A DNA stretch of 22,332 bases from Ramazzottius varieornatus (lineage: Eukaryota > Tardigrada > Eutardigrada > Parachela > Ramazzottiidae). The stretch is taken from the NCBI GenBank assembly GCA_001949185.1, contig BDGG01000020.1, positions 351,630 through 373,961 on the forward strand, in the 5' to 3' direction. Shown here one piece after another: positions 1 through 10,004 of the stretch. Positions within the stretch are counted from its first letter, which is position 1, and each line of letters opens with the position of its first letter. The translations under genes and the position numbers were made by a program. A model generated the notes under the pieces. It was not told where the DNA came from, searched no databases, and was given only the letters and a program-made list of their open reading frames with translations.

Positions 1-746
1 CCTGTAGATGACACGGACGTGGCCTGTTCTCCGGGATACTTGTCCGTGGCTTGTTCTTCGGGATACTTGTCCGCTTCGATCAGGATAATGGCTGTGTGCC
101 ATTGTCCTTTGCTGATTACCCAAACGTCATCGCCTAGAGCACAAACCCGCAACCAGTATCGGAAAGTAGGAGAAGAGCATTTATCCCCTAAAGGAACGTT
201 GGAAGAATTTGGAGTTGTCAAATACCCTGCGCAAGTCCATGTGTGCTCAACCATGCGCAACTTCATCTGGGCAATGAAGTACTCCACTACTCTTGGCGAG
301 GTACCTATGTTGAACTGCTTTATGAAATCTTCCAGGCGCATCACCGTATCGTCATCCAATTCCCTCTTTTTCATGTTCCTGTTAGGAGTACTCGAAGTAG
401 GGTTGATAGTCATGGTCGGCGGAGGGATGAAATCGTCTGAAGCGGCGTCGCTCGTCAACGCGTTGCCCATGGTTCTGTAAAACAAACGAGACGTCCATTC
501 CTCCATACTGAAAGAACAAACGACGACCACTTACCTTCCGGTACGATCGTAAAATGCTTCAAGCAGCAGCACAAGAGCGGAAGAAGTCCCAAGAGTTGAA
601 GATGCGATGGAGTCAACATTTGTAACGAAGAGCCAAAATTCAGAATGAGGCGATGAAGTTTTGTTGCCGTATTGCGTCACTCTGGGTACAGTCCGTACAT
701 TTACTCCCTCAGGCGTACCTCCATATTGGCGAAGCAACAATACTGA
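1..746 (-). CDS. Partial two-exon gene of unknown function, running off the left edge
   Basis: The minus strand is open from 474 to the window edge with no stop, and joins in frame to an open exon at 746-535 across a 60-bp intron (534-475). The donor reads AAG/GTAAGT and the acceptor TTTTACAG. The upstream exon begins after a TAA at 750-752 and just after a possible acceptor AG (748-747), so more 5' exons are likely. An ATG at 470-468 in good context (ACCATGG) is an alternative start; it would give an N-terminus MGNALT that fits an N-myristoylation pattern. The protein is rich in Ser, Thr and Pro, then has a Trp/Cys-containing segment, and near the edge a 9-residue tandem duplication (KYPEEQATD/KYPGEQATS). 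I recognise no family. It could be a host gene or part of a retroelement. The splice junction keeping frame is the main support. Confidence 0.55.
19..72. repeat. 27-bp tandem duplication, two copies
   Basis: Positions 19-45 and 46-72 are near-identical 27-bp units differing at two or three bases. The length is a multiple of three and it lies inside the open minus-strand frame, so it duplicates nine codons without breaking the frame. Confidence 0.8.
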
Positions 747-853
747 CTGTTAACGGTCGATCAATTAATCAACTGGAAACCAGATATCAAGCGACTCGAA
801 GTTGCGTTACGGTACCAAGTTCACAGGTTGTTAGGATACGTATGAATCACAAC

Positions 854-915
854 GAAGGCAAAGTTCAGTTTAGCATGAAGGCAAAGTTCAGTTTAGCATG
901 AAGGCAAAGTCGCGT
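854..915. repeat. 23-bp tandem repeat, two copies plus a partial third
   Basis: The unit beginning GAAGGCAAAGTTCAG occurs at 854-876 and 877-899 without change. A partial, diverged third copy starts at 900. It is not inside a recognisable gene. Confidence 0.85.
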
Positions 916-1358
916 GAAGGCAACGTATACCAAGCCATGGCGCACAAACAACGTTCAGAATGGCGCGAACGCAGTCTTACTGTACAGGGAGGAATGGATG
1001 GAAAGGGACAAACGGACCTCCTGGACGCGAAGATGGTCGGTCAAGTAGGGAAGGTGTGGCTAATCGGGCTGATTAGCTGCTGAAGTGGAAATATATCTTC
1101 TTCGCTGGTGATGCAATCGAAGTGCCCCGAGCAGATGTAGGACAATCTTGGATGGTCAGGCCAGGATCCTTCCGATCTGGACGGCTGAGCACGAAACAAG
1201 AAAAGGGCAACGGAAATCCCATATATTGGATAAATAATAATACTATAAACAAGCGCGCAATATTTGATAATCATAAACCGAAGCTTGAAGACTGCGCTTA
1301 AGAAACGTAGGATTCAATACTCCCTGTCTCCCAACGGCCGAGTTCGAACTCCCAAGCC

Positions 1359-1876
1359 GGTTTCGGCACCAATGTCACATTCCTAGCCCCGCTACAGGAC
1401 GCCACAACACGCTAGGCTAGACTTCGCTAAATCTAACCTAGCTCCGGACTTTCCCTGATCTCGAGTTACCAAATTTATTCCAAGAACGCGCCACACGAGA
1501 CCGTAGTCGACGACAGAGCTGTATTACTCCGAGCTATGCAGAACGACGACTCAATCTCCCCGACGTTCGGCGCAACGCCTGACGCTGCAAAGCTAAGCTA
1601 ACTCAATACTAAAATAAGACAGGGCTGGGCTAAACCATGGGTTCGGACAGTTAAATTAGCCTGCCACGCCCGATGCTCCTCACATGTTGAGCAGTGGAGT
1701 TTTCTCACCTTACTGCTCGCTTTTGTTTGATAGAATTCCATTGCTTGCTTCAACTTGGACAGACATCCGCTTTCGTACGCTTTGATCACTACAGCACTGT
1801 GGATATCACCTGCCTGCAAAGACAGTCGACTTCTTCCAGGCAGCGCCAGACTCACCTCGTATCAGTGTTAACAACA
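1359..1876 (-). mobile_element. Possible BEL/Pao-type LTR end with primer-binding site
   Basis: On the minus strand, ACA (1375-1373) is followed directly by TTGGTGCCGAAACC (1372-1359). This resembles the LTR end and tRNA primer-binding site of BEL/Pao retrotransposons in invertebrates. A possible LTR start, TGTTGTTAACACTG, lies near 1876, which would give an LTR of about 500 bp. I do not see a second LTR, gag or pol in the window, so the extent is a guess and only the primer-site-like motif is directly visible. Confidence 0.3.
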
Positions 1877-2242
1877 GTAACTTGTATCTCTTTTTGAGAA
1901 CGATCGTTTTTCTGCATGGCGCGTTACGTAAGCACATGAGTTTCAGCTCAACGTAATTATGCCCCTTGCGGAAAACAACCGGTCAGTGAAGGCGAATACT
2001 ATCGTGTATTCGTGCAATGATCACCTACCCTTGTTCACGTATTCTCCATATTCTCCCAGTCCGCAAATTAGCTGACTTCCTGCGGTCATGTCCGTAAACT
2101 TCAACGCTGTGGACTGTATCACTCATTGTTCATCCTTGGTTAACCATTACTTCTAGTCTTCTCCCTCGCTAGTTTCGCTACTAAGCGTTCTAGTAGGAGC
2201 ATAAACCAATCGCCTCCAGTATTTTTGCTGTTTAATAAGCCG

Positions 2243-3684
2243 TACCATTGCCACAGTATTGTTGTAAAAGTGGCAAATCAATCAATCGACAATCCGGGCG
2301 GGGTCGTAAGGCGGCACAATCGAAGGCCTTGATTGGTACTTCCGGTGCAACCAGCTGTTTACCTCGTACACTTGTAACAAGTGTTTCTACGCCATTTCGC
2401 TTTCTCCAGTGATGTTTTATGTGATACCGTACTCTTTGATTGTACTTTTGTGACAGAGCTTCCAGGATGGGACGCGGAGTGCGAGTGAGCGGCGATGTGG
2501 TAAAGGCCGTGAGGAGAATGAGAGACGACAACGTTAGCTGGACAAGGATCGGGAAATATTCTGGGCACTCTTCGGCGTGGGGAATGAATCTGCTCAACCA
2601 TCGACACCTTCACGGCCACATTGCTAAGAAGAGAGGACTACCAAGAAAGCCGTCAGAGCACCTCGACGACACCATTCGTCATCTTTCTCAAAACCGCCAT
2701 GCGCGAGACTGGTCAGCAGGCAGGATCCTGAAGATAGCCCTGGACTGTGATGAAGCTGTGACTGGGAAGCGGACAAAGATTTGTGAGCGGACTGTGCAGC
2801 TTCGTCTCAAATCATGAAACGCCAGGATGGATACTCCTGTGAAGAGTCCCCTAACCTACCACCACCGTACGATGCGAGTAATCTGGGCACTCGACATACT
2901 GGACAAGCTGAAGAAAGACAAAAATTACCTGAACCACGTTGCTTTCAGCGACGAAGCAAGCGCGAAGTTCGACTGTGGCCGTCACACTGTTTAACTGTAA
3001 TATCAAGAGTCAAAGGTGTCACAGTTTAATAAATGTTACTGGCCCTGGGCCCGCCTTATTTTCAGATTCGACTTTTCCCGGGCGAGTGCAAATACAACGC
3101 CGACTTCCAGAGAAAGGTTCCACCTGGACGGTTCAGTGTCATGTGCCATGGAACAATTACTCGCGATGGTCCATTGTCCTTCTTCATTGTAGATGGCTCA
3201 ATCAACCAGTTTAGCTATTCCGTGATGTTGGCGAAGAAAGTGATACCAGAAAACAGAGCGCCGCACGGACAAGAAGCGTGTTATTTGGATGCACGATAAC
3301 GCACCATCTCACAAGGCCAAGCTGGTTCAAGCCTACCTCAAGAAGTGCCGTTTGACGGTTCTTCCTTGGCCACCGTTGTCGCCCGATATGAATCCACTAG
3401 AGAATGTTTGGAACATCATGTGGGATTACGTTGGGAAGAGGAGCCCTAACACGAAGAAAGATCTGGAGAGATGGCTGTATGAAGCATGGAATAAGCTTGT
3501 AACTCCTGAGCTTTGTAGAAAGTTGTACGGTACAATGGAAAAGCGGATTGAAGATCTTTTCGGTTTGCGAACCAAGTGGTGATTCTGAGGTAACTGAATG
3601 TTGGCCTGTAGTTTCAGTAAAATCAAGGCCGCCTTACGACCCCGCTGATTGATTTGCCACTTTTACAATACGTCGGCAATGGTA
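2243..3684 (+). mobile_element. Tc1/mariner-family DNA transposon with terminal inverted repeats
   Basis: The two ends are inverted copies: 2245-2285 on the plus strand matches the reverse complement of about 3645-3682. The shared core reads TAAAAGTGGCAAATCAATC, followed by GCGGGGTCGTAAGGCGG on both sides. TA dinucleotides at 2243-2244 and 3683-3684 flank the ends, as expected for the TA target duplication of this superfamily. The left TIR has a few extra bases relative to the right. The interior is about 1.44 kb and holds one transposase gene, broken by frameshifts, so the copy looks non-autonomous. Confidence 0.85.
2467..3582 (+). pseudogene. Tc1-type transposase, DD34E, frameshifted
   Basis: The gene would excise and reinsert the surrounding element at TA sites. 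The N-terminal part (2467-2817) is a basic helix-turn-helix-type DNA-binding region. The catalytic triad is visible in pieces: Asp in FSDE (codon 2950-2952), Asp in HDNAP (3295-3297) and Glu in NPLEN (3400-3402). Counting codons from the second to the third gives 34 residues between them, the Tc1 signature. The C-terminal part (3289-3582) is one clean frame ending in TGA. The frame changes around 2815-2880 and again between about 2990 and 3290, so no full-length protein can be made. I chose the ATG at 2467 because the DNA-binding domain begins there; an upstream start at 2440 is less likely. Confidence 0.85.
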
Positions 3685-4296
3685 GAATTCGCTAATCGAC
3701 GGACCAATCCAAAGAGTGACACAATGCAGGCGCTATGTCGTAGTGTTGCTCAGTATCAAAAGACTTTTTTTCGTTTGGCTAACTAAGCAGTTACAGTCCC
3801 CGGCAATAGTCATGGCAACCCCATAGTCTTCCTTTGCTTCCTTATAAATCCTGAACCCGTCAACCAATTTTCGTAATTTGAAAATCATTATGTAGAAGAT
3901 ACCTTGAAAGTTCTATCCACGTTGCAATCCGGTCGACTTTTCAATCAATAAAGTTTTGCAATAAAGGAAGCAAAGGAAGACTATGGGATGGCCATGATTG
4001 TATACAAACTTATAGGTTAAAGCGCTATTTCATTAGCAGGAATATTCAGAAAAATAATTTCACACCCGAACTTTCGATTACTGACAAAAAGTGGACTTCT
4101 GCAAGAGACTTAATCATTGATTCCGCCAAGGTTCCCCAGGTTAAAGGAGAAGCGGATCTACCGTATTGCTGTAGCATCGCCCAGCTGTGTAGAAAGTCGA
4201 TAACGGAACGTATGTCTGTAAACTAATGTAGCCGTTCGACCGACCTCCAGAACACCTCGATTATAGCACCAGGTAATAGCCACAGCACTCAATAAG
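3685..4296. other. Gene-free stretch between the Tc1 element and the PolB gene
   Basis: No coding region is supported. It contains the foldback at 3805-4000. The left end of the Polinton probably falls here or just upstream, but I could not match a terminal inverted repeat to the right-hand flank. Confidence 0.5.
3805..4000. mobile_element. MITE-like foldback element
   Basis: A left arm at about 3807-3845 (core CCCATAGTCTTCCTTTGCTT) is matched by its reverse complement at about 3958-3999, with few mismatches, around an AT-rich interior of roughly 110 bp without coding potential. Size and structure fit a miniature inverted-repeat element. The TIRs do not resemble those of the neighbouring Tc1 copy. 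The exact termini and target duplication are uncertain. Confidence 0.6.
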
Positions 4297-5936
4297 ATGC
4301 CGTATACCCCAGGAAACGACAACGAAAAGGATGGCGAGGATAGGGAGGAAGGAGCGGATGAAGGACATCGGGAAGTAGAAGCTGAAGCTGATCCTTCTTC
4401 AAATGCCTTAGCTATCGCGGTAGCCAGTGCACTGGCCGATCCGGTTCTTAATGATGACCAGGTCTACGCTGGTGTGGTTGGTCCTTCACTTAACCCGACG
4501 ATCGCGGGGCCGATTTACGAAGCTCTTCCAGTGTATTCAGGTTATGTCCAACCGGCGTATGACCAGGCAGGATGCAGCCATGCAGGGAACCCTCAAGTGG
4601 GATACAGCCAAGAGGGATACGGTCAAGCAGCACTCTTCACTCCTGGCAATGTGGCAATGGATACTGGGCAGGCATTTCCGGCTCTCAGCCAAACGGTCCA
4701 GTTTCCAGTATTCCACCAGCCTCAAGCATACAGCGGGATGAAATACATGCAGCCAGTCTATTATTGGTCGGGAACATCGACGGTAAGTCCACCTCAAAGC
4801 ATGGTGTCAGATGCGGAAGTACATAGTCTACTTGATATGGTTCGATAGTTTCCGACGACGGACACAGCACAGTGGTCCATAGTAGGCGGATATGGATATC
4901 ACCAGAATATGGCCGTCATTCAAGGGCAAGTGGCAATACCACCATCACCACCACCCCCACCAATGATGCCAGTCGAGGCTGCAGTACCGATGGCACCGGC
5001 GGTTCCAGCTGACTCTGGAGAACAAGTGGAGGAACCGACCTATGCTGAGCCTATTGTGCTGGATGAAAACCGACGAGGTTTGCCACTGGTACCACCACGT
5101 AAGCTTCAACTTTGTACGGTTAACATGCCAGGACGACATACTGACAAGCTTGTCTCTTCTGCAGCAACACAGTACGTCATCACGGAGGTGGACAATGGAG
5201 CACCGATGGCACCCTACAGCCTCCAAATTGGTAAGTTCCCTGGCCACTAATAGCATCTACTACAGACAATTGCACTCTGTTTTACAGTATTTCACGGAGC
5301 TGCGGGGATATCGGCCACCATGGAACATGAGGATGGTGCGACTCTGGTAACCATCACCGGCAACAACGCCGACGGTAAGCTATTGCGCTTAATTTGCCAG
5401 TGAGAACCGACAAAGAACCGAGCTGACCATGATTGTCTTTCTTTTGACAGAATCAAAAGCTGTCTTCGAATTTCAGCGGGAACACTGGGAAGTGGGAACA
5501 TCGGCGGAGCTGTTGCAGCATGGCCGCGTATCTGCGTCACCGGCGTGTCATTCACCAGGTTGCTGCCGGCGTTACTTTCGCGCTGTTCAGCCATCCAGTA
5601 GAGGACACCCTGGCATTGTCCTTGTCATCCACTGAGCGCCCTCCACTGGAGGGGCGTTACAAGCGAGACATCATCATCGCTGGCCACGCCCTAAGAGAAG
5701 TGGCCATAATGATGAACAAACGCAGTAACACGGTGTTTGGACAGCCGGGCAGGGGCGGGATCGCTCCTCGAGGAGCTGCCATCATTGGAAACCTCATGCA
5801 AGATAAGCGTTTTGACCGTTACGAAGCCTGTCTGGCAATGGACAATTTCGTTGTTGATTTCGTTCGCCATAGCGAAAGAAAAATTGCGCGATCAACGTTC
5901 AACAAAATTTTCGCTCACTTTTACCAACTGGGAGTG
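4297..5936 (+). pseudogene. Four-exon 5' gene portion, acidic and low-complexity, probably the N-terminal extension of PolB
   Basis: Start ATG 4297. Exon 1 (4297-4782) encodes an acidic Glu/Asp-rich stretch followed by a Tyr/Gly/Gln-rich region with loose YxQxGY-type repeats. Introns 4783-4872 (90 bp), 5231-5287 (57 bp) and 5375-5450 (76 bp) have GT-AG ends, and every junction keeps the frame. Exon 2 (4873-5230) begins Tyr/Gly-rich, then has a run of prolines. Exon 4 starts at 5451 and shifts frame near 5515-5530; the new frame is open to 5936. From about 5870 the recognisable PolB frame takes over. I recognise no domain in this part. It may be the N-terminal extension of PolB, since polymerases of this family often have long, poorly conserved N-termini, or a separate gene running into it. 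The exact intron/frame agreement makes coding status secure. Confidence 0.7.
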
Positions 5937-8900
5937 TAAAGTTCGATCCTTGTCGCACTTATCCTTTGATGCGCTGCCGACGGCCATTGGTAAAATTCTT
6001 GGCTCAGTCTTCGGCGAAGTTTTGGCGGAAGTTGATCCACACGATAAGGTCTGAATCAGGCTGGATAGCGCGCCCTTGAGTTACCCGATATGGACACCGC
6101 CGATCCAGCGAGACCAGGTAACGATCGATCGCCTGATGGAAGAATCCTTCAGTCGCGAGATGATACTCTCACCATCTGGGTTCACCATGCAGCTGTACCA
6201 CGTGGAGGTTGTTTTGCGGTGGAAGCAGGGGAAAGTACGCTTTTGTACGACGAGCTTCAGCGCAAACGGTGTGTTATCTCCATTCTGAATACCGACGAAA
6301 TTTGTTTGCCGCGGGCCATTGTAGTGGGGCGAGCCTTGGCCGATGGGGACAAGAAGATGGCGGCACGTCTGTACAATGTGAAGAAGCCAGACCACTTTAC
6401 CGATAAAACGGCTCAGACCAAACAGGCTCTGGAGCTTATTGACCAGGCGGACTTGCCAATGCGACGGTACGATCTTCGAGATCTGGAGGCCTTCGGCCGG
6501 GTCCTCTCCGACTACATGTTTGTTGTGATCGGAGTGAAACAGTTAAACTCTGTCATGTTTGCCACCCAGTACAGAGAGAAAAAAATCACCGCTACTCCAC
6601 AGCCAGCACTTTGATGTGCTGACTTCGCTGCCGGCGTGGTTCGACAGAAACCAGTATTGTTTTCACTGCCTGAAGGCCTTTGACAGACGCGAATCCCACC
6701 GCTGCAGCTTCACCTGCAAACAGTGCCTGCGCCGTAATTGTTCAGCACGGGATACCGTAGAGCCCGCGATACATTGTGACGACAGCAACCGCAATTTCAG
6801 TGGGAATGACTGTTTCGCCGCTCACAAAGTGGTGCCTAATGTGCAGAACGAAGCGCCGATCGGACGTAGTATCTGCCAAAAGATCTACGTCTGTCGGGAC
6901 TGTCTACGATTCATATCAACAGTCAATCGGGACCCGAGTATGGTCCACAGCTGCGGGGAAGTGTACTGTCCAGTTTGTCGCGTGTATAGTATGCCGGGTG
7001 AGCACACATGCTGCATGAAGCCCCACATCATTACAGAAAAGGAACTGCGAGAGCACCAGGAAGCGCGATTCCTTTATTTGAAACGTATCAGTCGGATGAC
7101 GGCGTATTCGTTCACAATGTGGCCGTGCTGATGGATGACCAAGATACGGTGACGGTCTTCCCTATCGACAAGAGCCACATCACCGGCGATATTATTGACG
7201 CCGTTTGCAACTTCATTTTTCAACCGGCGCATCGCGGATTTTATGTACTGGCTCACAATTTTCGGGCATTCGATGGATACTTTATCTTGAAATGGCTCAC
7301 AAAGAATGGCGTGGTGCCGGATGTAATTTTGGACGGATCAAAAATTCTCCGCCCGGACGTTAAAGAATTTGGAATAAAGTTTCGCGACACCCTTAGCTAT
7401 GTCCCGCTGTCCCTCTCCAAATGGGCTACAACGTTTCAGGTGGATCAAGCCAAGGGCTGCTTTCCCCATCGTATTATATAACAGTATCGGCGTGACCGGA
7501 GGAAAAAGAAGAACAAGTTTGATGTTAACCGCGAACTGATCAGTTACTGCGTACAAGACGTTCGGACTCTGAAAGCCTGCGCCGAATCTCTACGTCAGCA
7601 ATTCCAGGACCTATCCGGTGGACTGTATCTTTTCTTGTGCTTTGACCATCGCGGGAGTGTGTGGATACTTTTGGAGATGCCGGATGTTGAAGGGAGTGGA
7701 AGTAGAGCTGGTGCATTGACCGTCGAAACGAGCTAGCTCGGTCAAGGCTCAGAAGTAGTTGCGCATGGCGGCTAACGAAGACAATGTGCTCGACCTGGAA
7801 ACGGAAGTACACATTGGATCGTATTACGTCGATGGATTTGATAACCGCACATCGACAGTATACGAATTTTACGGTGAGCCGGCAGTTTCTCAGGTGAGTA
7901 AAACGGGTCTACACCCTGCTTTTTATCACAGGGTGTCTCAACCACAGACACGATACGCACACTCGACCGGAAACTATTCATCCTTGGCTTAATCAGTCCA
8001 TGGATGACCTGTTTCGCCGGACCATGGCTCGAGAACGGCAGATCATCCAGCTGGGCTACCGTGTCAAGTCGATCTGGGAATGTGAGTTTGACCGGCTGAT
8101 GAAATCCGACGCAAGCCTACGGAAAGAACTGGACTTGGCCGGCATTGTGACACGCCTGGATCCGCGTGCCATTTTATACGGTAAGTTAGACATGGACCTT
8201 AGACATGGACATGGTCATACAGCGTCCACGACTTGTTGTTTGGTGCAGGTGGACGCGTCAACGCTAGCGTTTTGCATCATCGATGTCGTGCTGGAGAGGA
8301 AATCCTTTACCGAGACGTCATCTCAGAGTATCCGTGAGTCATTGGACGGTTCCGCAATAAGTTCTGTTCGTACGTACGTGTGCACATCCGCAGGTTCGTC
8401 AACAAGACTAAACGGTATCCAGTGGGCGAACACACTGTCATTACGCGCAACTTCCCCACTGACGTAACGGCGTACTTTGGCCTACTCAAGATAAAGATAC
8501 TACCACCGCGGAAACTGTGGATCCCCGTACTACCGTACCGTCCAGTGTTACGAGGTGTGGCATTACCGCGAGTCGAGGGAACGACTTTTCGCCGAAAACA
8601 TAGACCACTTTTCAGCCTTAAAAACACAAGCTTCTGGTTGGCCCACCGGAGTGAAAAACGGGGTGGAGAAAGAGACGTTTCTACGAGACTTCCTTCAGAC
8701 CGAAGGCGTTCAGTTAGACAGAGAAAAAAGGAGAAAAATCCTGGTATGAGAGCACTGGCCAAGCTCTGTTTGAACAGGTAAGGGGCAACATACACCTTCA
8801 CAGTCCATTGCTATCATGTTTATTTTTTCCCTAGTTTCTTGGGAAAGTTGGCGATAAGTTGGAGATAATAAACCTGCTACCGTCTTCATCAAGGACCCAC

Positions 8901-9615
8901 ATAAATTTCACGAGTTTGTCAATTCAACTCAGTACAACGTCACATCCTTCGATCTGATTAACGATGTACTGCAGCTATCGTATACGTTGCAAGAGGAATT
9001 TGTCGAAACCAACCCGAAAACTAACGTGGTTTGGCAGCGTAAGTACACACGCCCAGACAGCACCACAGACTGAGAACGCGAAGACAAACAGATAAAATTG
9101 CTTTCATGCGCAGGTTCACAACGGCCCATGCTCGGTTGCATCTGCTGCAGTATGTGGAGATGTGTGAAAGGCGGACCCTCTACTTTGACACTGACAGCAT
9201 CATCTATGTGTGCGGTGATAGTGATATCCCCTTGCCCACGGGAAATACTCTGGGATGTTTGACCAGTGAGCTGGAAGAAGGAGAACACATTGTGGAATTC
9301 TGTGCCACGGGCACCAAGTCTTATTCATACATTACCAACAAGGAGCACGCGGTCTGTAAAGTAAAGGGTTTTACGCTGACGCGCAGTGCTGAACAAGTCA
9401 TCAACTTCCACACCATGCGCGACCTATTGACGGTTCCCGGTCCCCAAGTTTTGCCTGTCCGCTATCCGTTTAACATTCGGCGCCTCAAGAGAGCGCTGGA
9501 GATCGATGCAGTTCCCATGGTGAAAAAGTTTAAGCCCACGTATACGGGTAAACAAGTGGCCGATACAGCGACGTGGGTCAGTACGCCTTATGGCTATGAC
9601 ATGGCTCTGTTATAG
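5870..9615 (+). pseudogene. polB: Protein-primed family B DNA polymerase (Polinton/adintovirus type), decayed, with five introns
   Basis: This enzyme replicates the element from protein-primed linear ends. Order: N-terminal region (5880-6610); Cys/His-rich segment with many CxxC pairs (6655-7020); exonuclease region with NFRAFD (Asp 7272-7274) and YCVQD (Asp 7557-7559); palm motif A DVISEYP (Asp 8314-8316); motif B KLCLNS (8761-8777); motif C YFDTDS (9181-9198). Introns 7874-7931, 8181-8248, 8334-8393, 8778-8834 and 9039-9113 (57-75 bp) have GT-AG ends; the first four keep frame and the last is off by one base. Damage: stops at 6052-6054 (TGA), 7479-7481 (TAA, at an internal deletion) and 7756-7758 (TAG, where the family has Trp). 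Frameshifts lie near 6160, 6580 (A run), 7065, 7617 and 8840. The last exon (9114-9615) is intact to its TAG. It cannot encode an active enzyme. Confidence 0.93.
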
Positions 9616-9669
9616 TTTACTATGGTTTCTTGTCGCATTTGCCTGCTGTTGTATTTTATCACTGGACGT

Positions 9670-9675
9670 AATAAA
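9670..9675 (+). terminator. Polyadenylation signal AATAAA after PolB
   Basis: An AATAAA hexamer lies 55 bp downstream of the PolB stop codon (9613-9615), the expected place for 3' end formation of the plus-strand transcript. Confidence 0.5.
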
Positions 9676-9745
9676 AGATGGCTGAAGAAGCGAACGCGCC
9701 AGTTCCGCAGCGGCTTGACACAGGCCGGGGTCTCCGCGCAAGCGG

Positions 9746-9848
9746 AAAATTTCAAAAATGTCTGAAAGAGCCAACGTCATTTCACCGTTTAGAGTGGAAA
9801 GTATGTTTGGCAAATACAAAATTTCAAAAATGTCTGAAAGAGCCAACG
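9746..9848. repeat. 31-bp direct repeat, two exact copies 72 bp apart
   Basis: The sequence beginning AAAATTTCAAAAATGTCTG is at 9746-9776 and again at 9818-9848 without mismatch. It sits between the 3' ends of the converging PolB and IAP genes. No gene is supported in 9616-10004, so this stretch is otherwise unassigned. Confidence 0.9.
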
Positions 9849-10004
9849 AAATGACAATAACAATGATCAAGGTTAGACCTGTAAGAAGTGCAGAGAGGAG
9901 GAGACAGACCAGGAATTCCCGCCGATGCCATGATGGAGGGCGACGGTGAGACAGAACTAGCTGGCCGGCAAAAGCATGAGCTACTTAAATGCCAGTTCCA
10001 AGTT

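Larger units (their letters stand above)
747..2242. other. Gene-free stretch with short repeats and a possible retroelement remnant
   Basis: I find no convincing coding region on either strand; open frames here are short, with no domain pattern. It contains a 23-bp tandem repeat (854-899), and on the minus strand at 1372-1359 a motif resembling a BEL/Pao primer-binding site, listed separately. Confidence 0.5.

Noticed and set aside
19-480. A 153-codon plus-strand frame starting with GTG
   Set aside because: The minus strand is open throughout and joins in phase to another exon; the plus frame looks like its shadow.
508-534. A 27-bp intron in the left-edge gene
   Set aside because: The acceptor at 475 gives a 60-bp intron in the size class of the other introns and keeps the reading frame.
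1330-1365. tRNA-like B box (GTTCGAACTC)
   Set aside because: No A box or cloverleaf can be formed around it; the adjacent LTR/PBS-like motif explains the region better.
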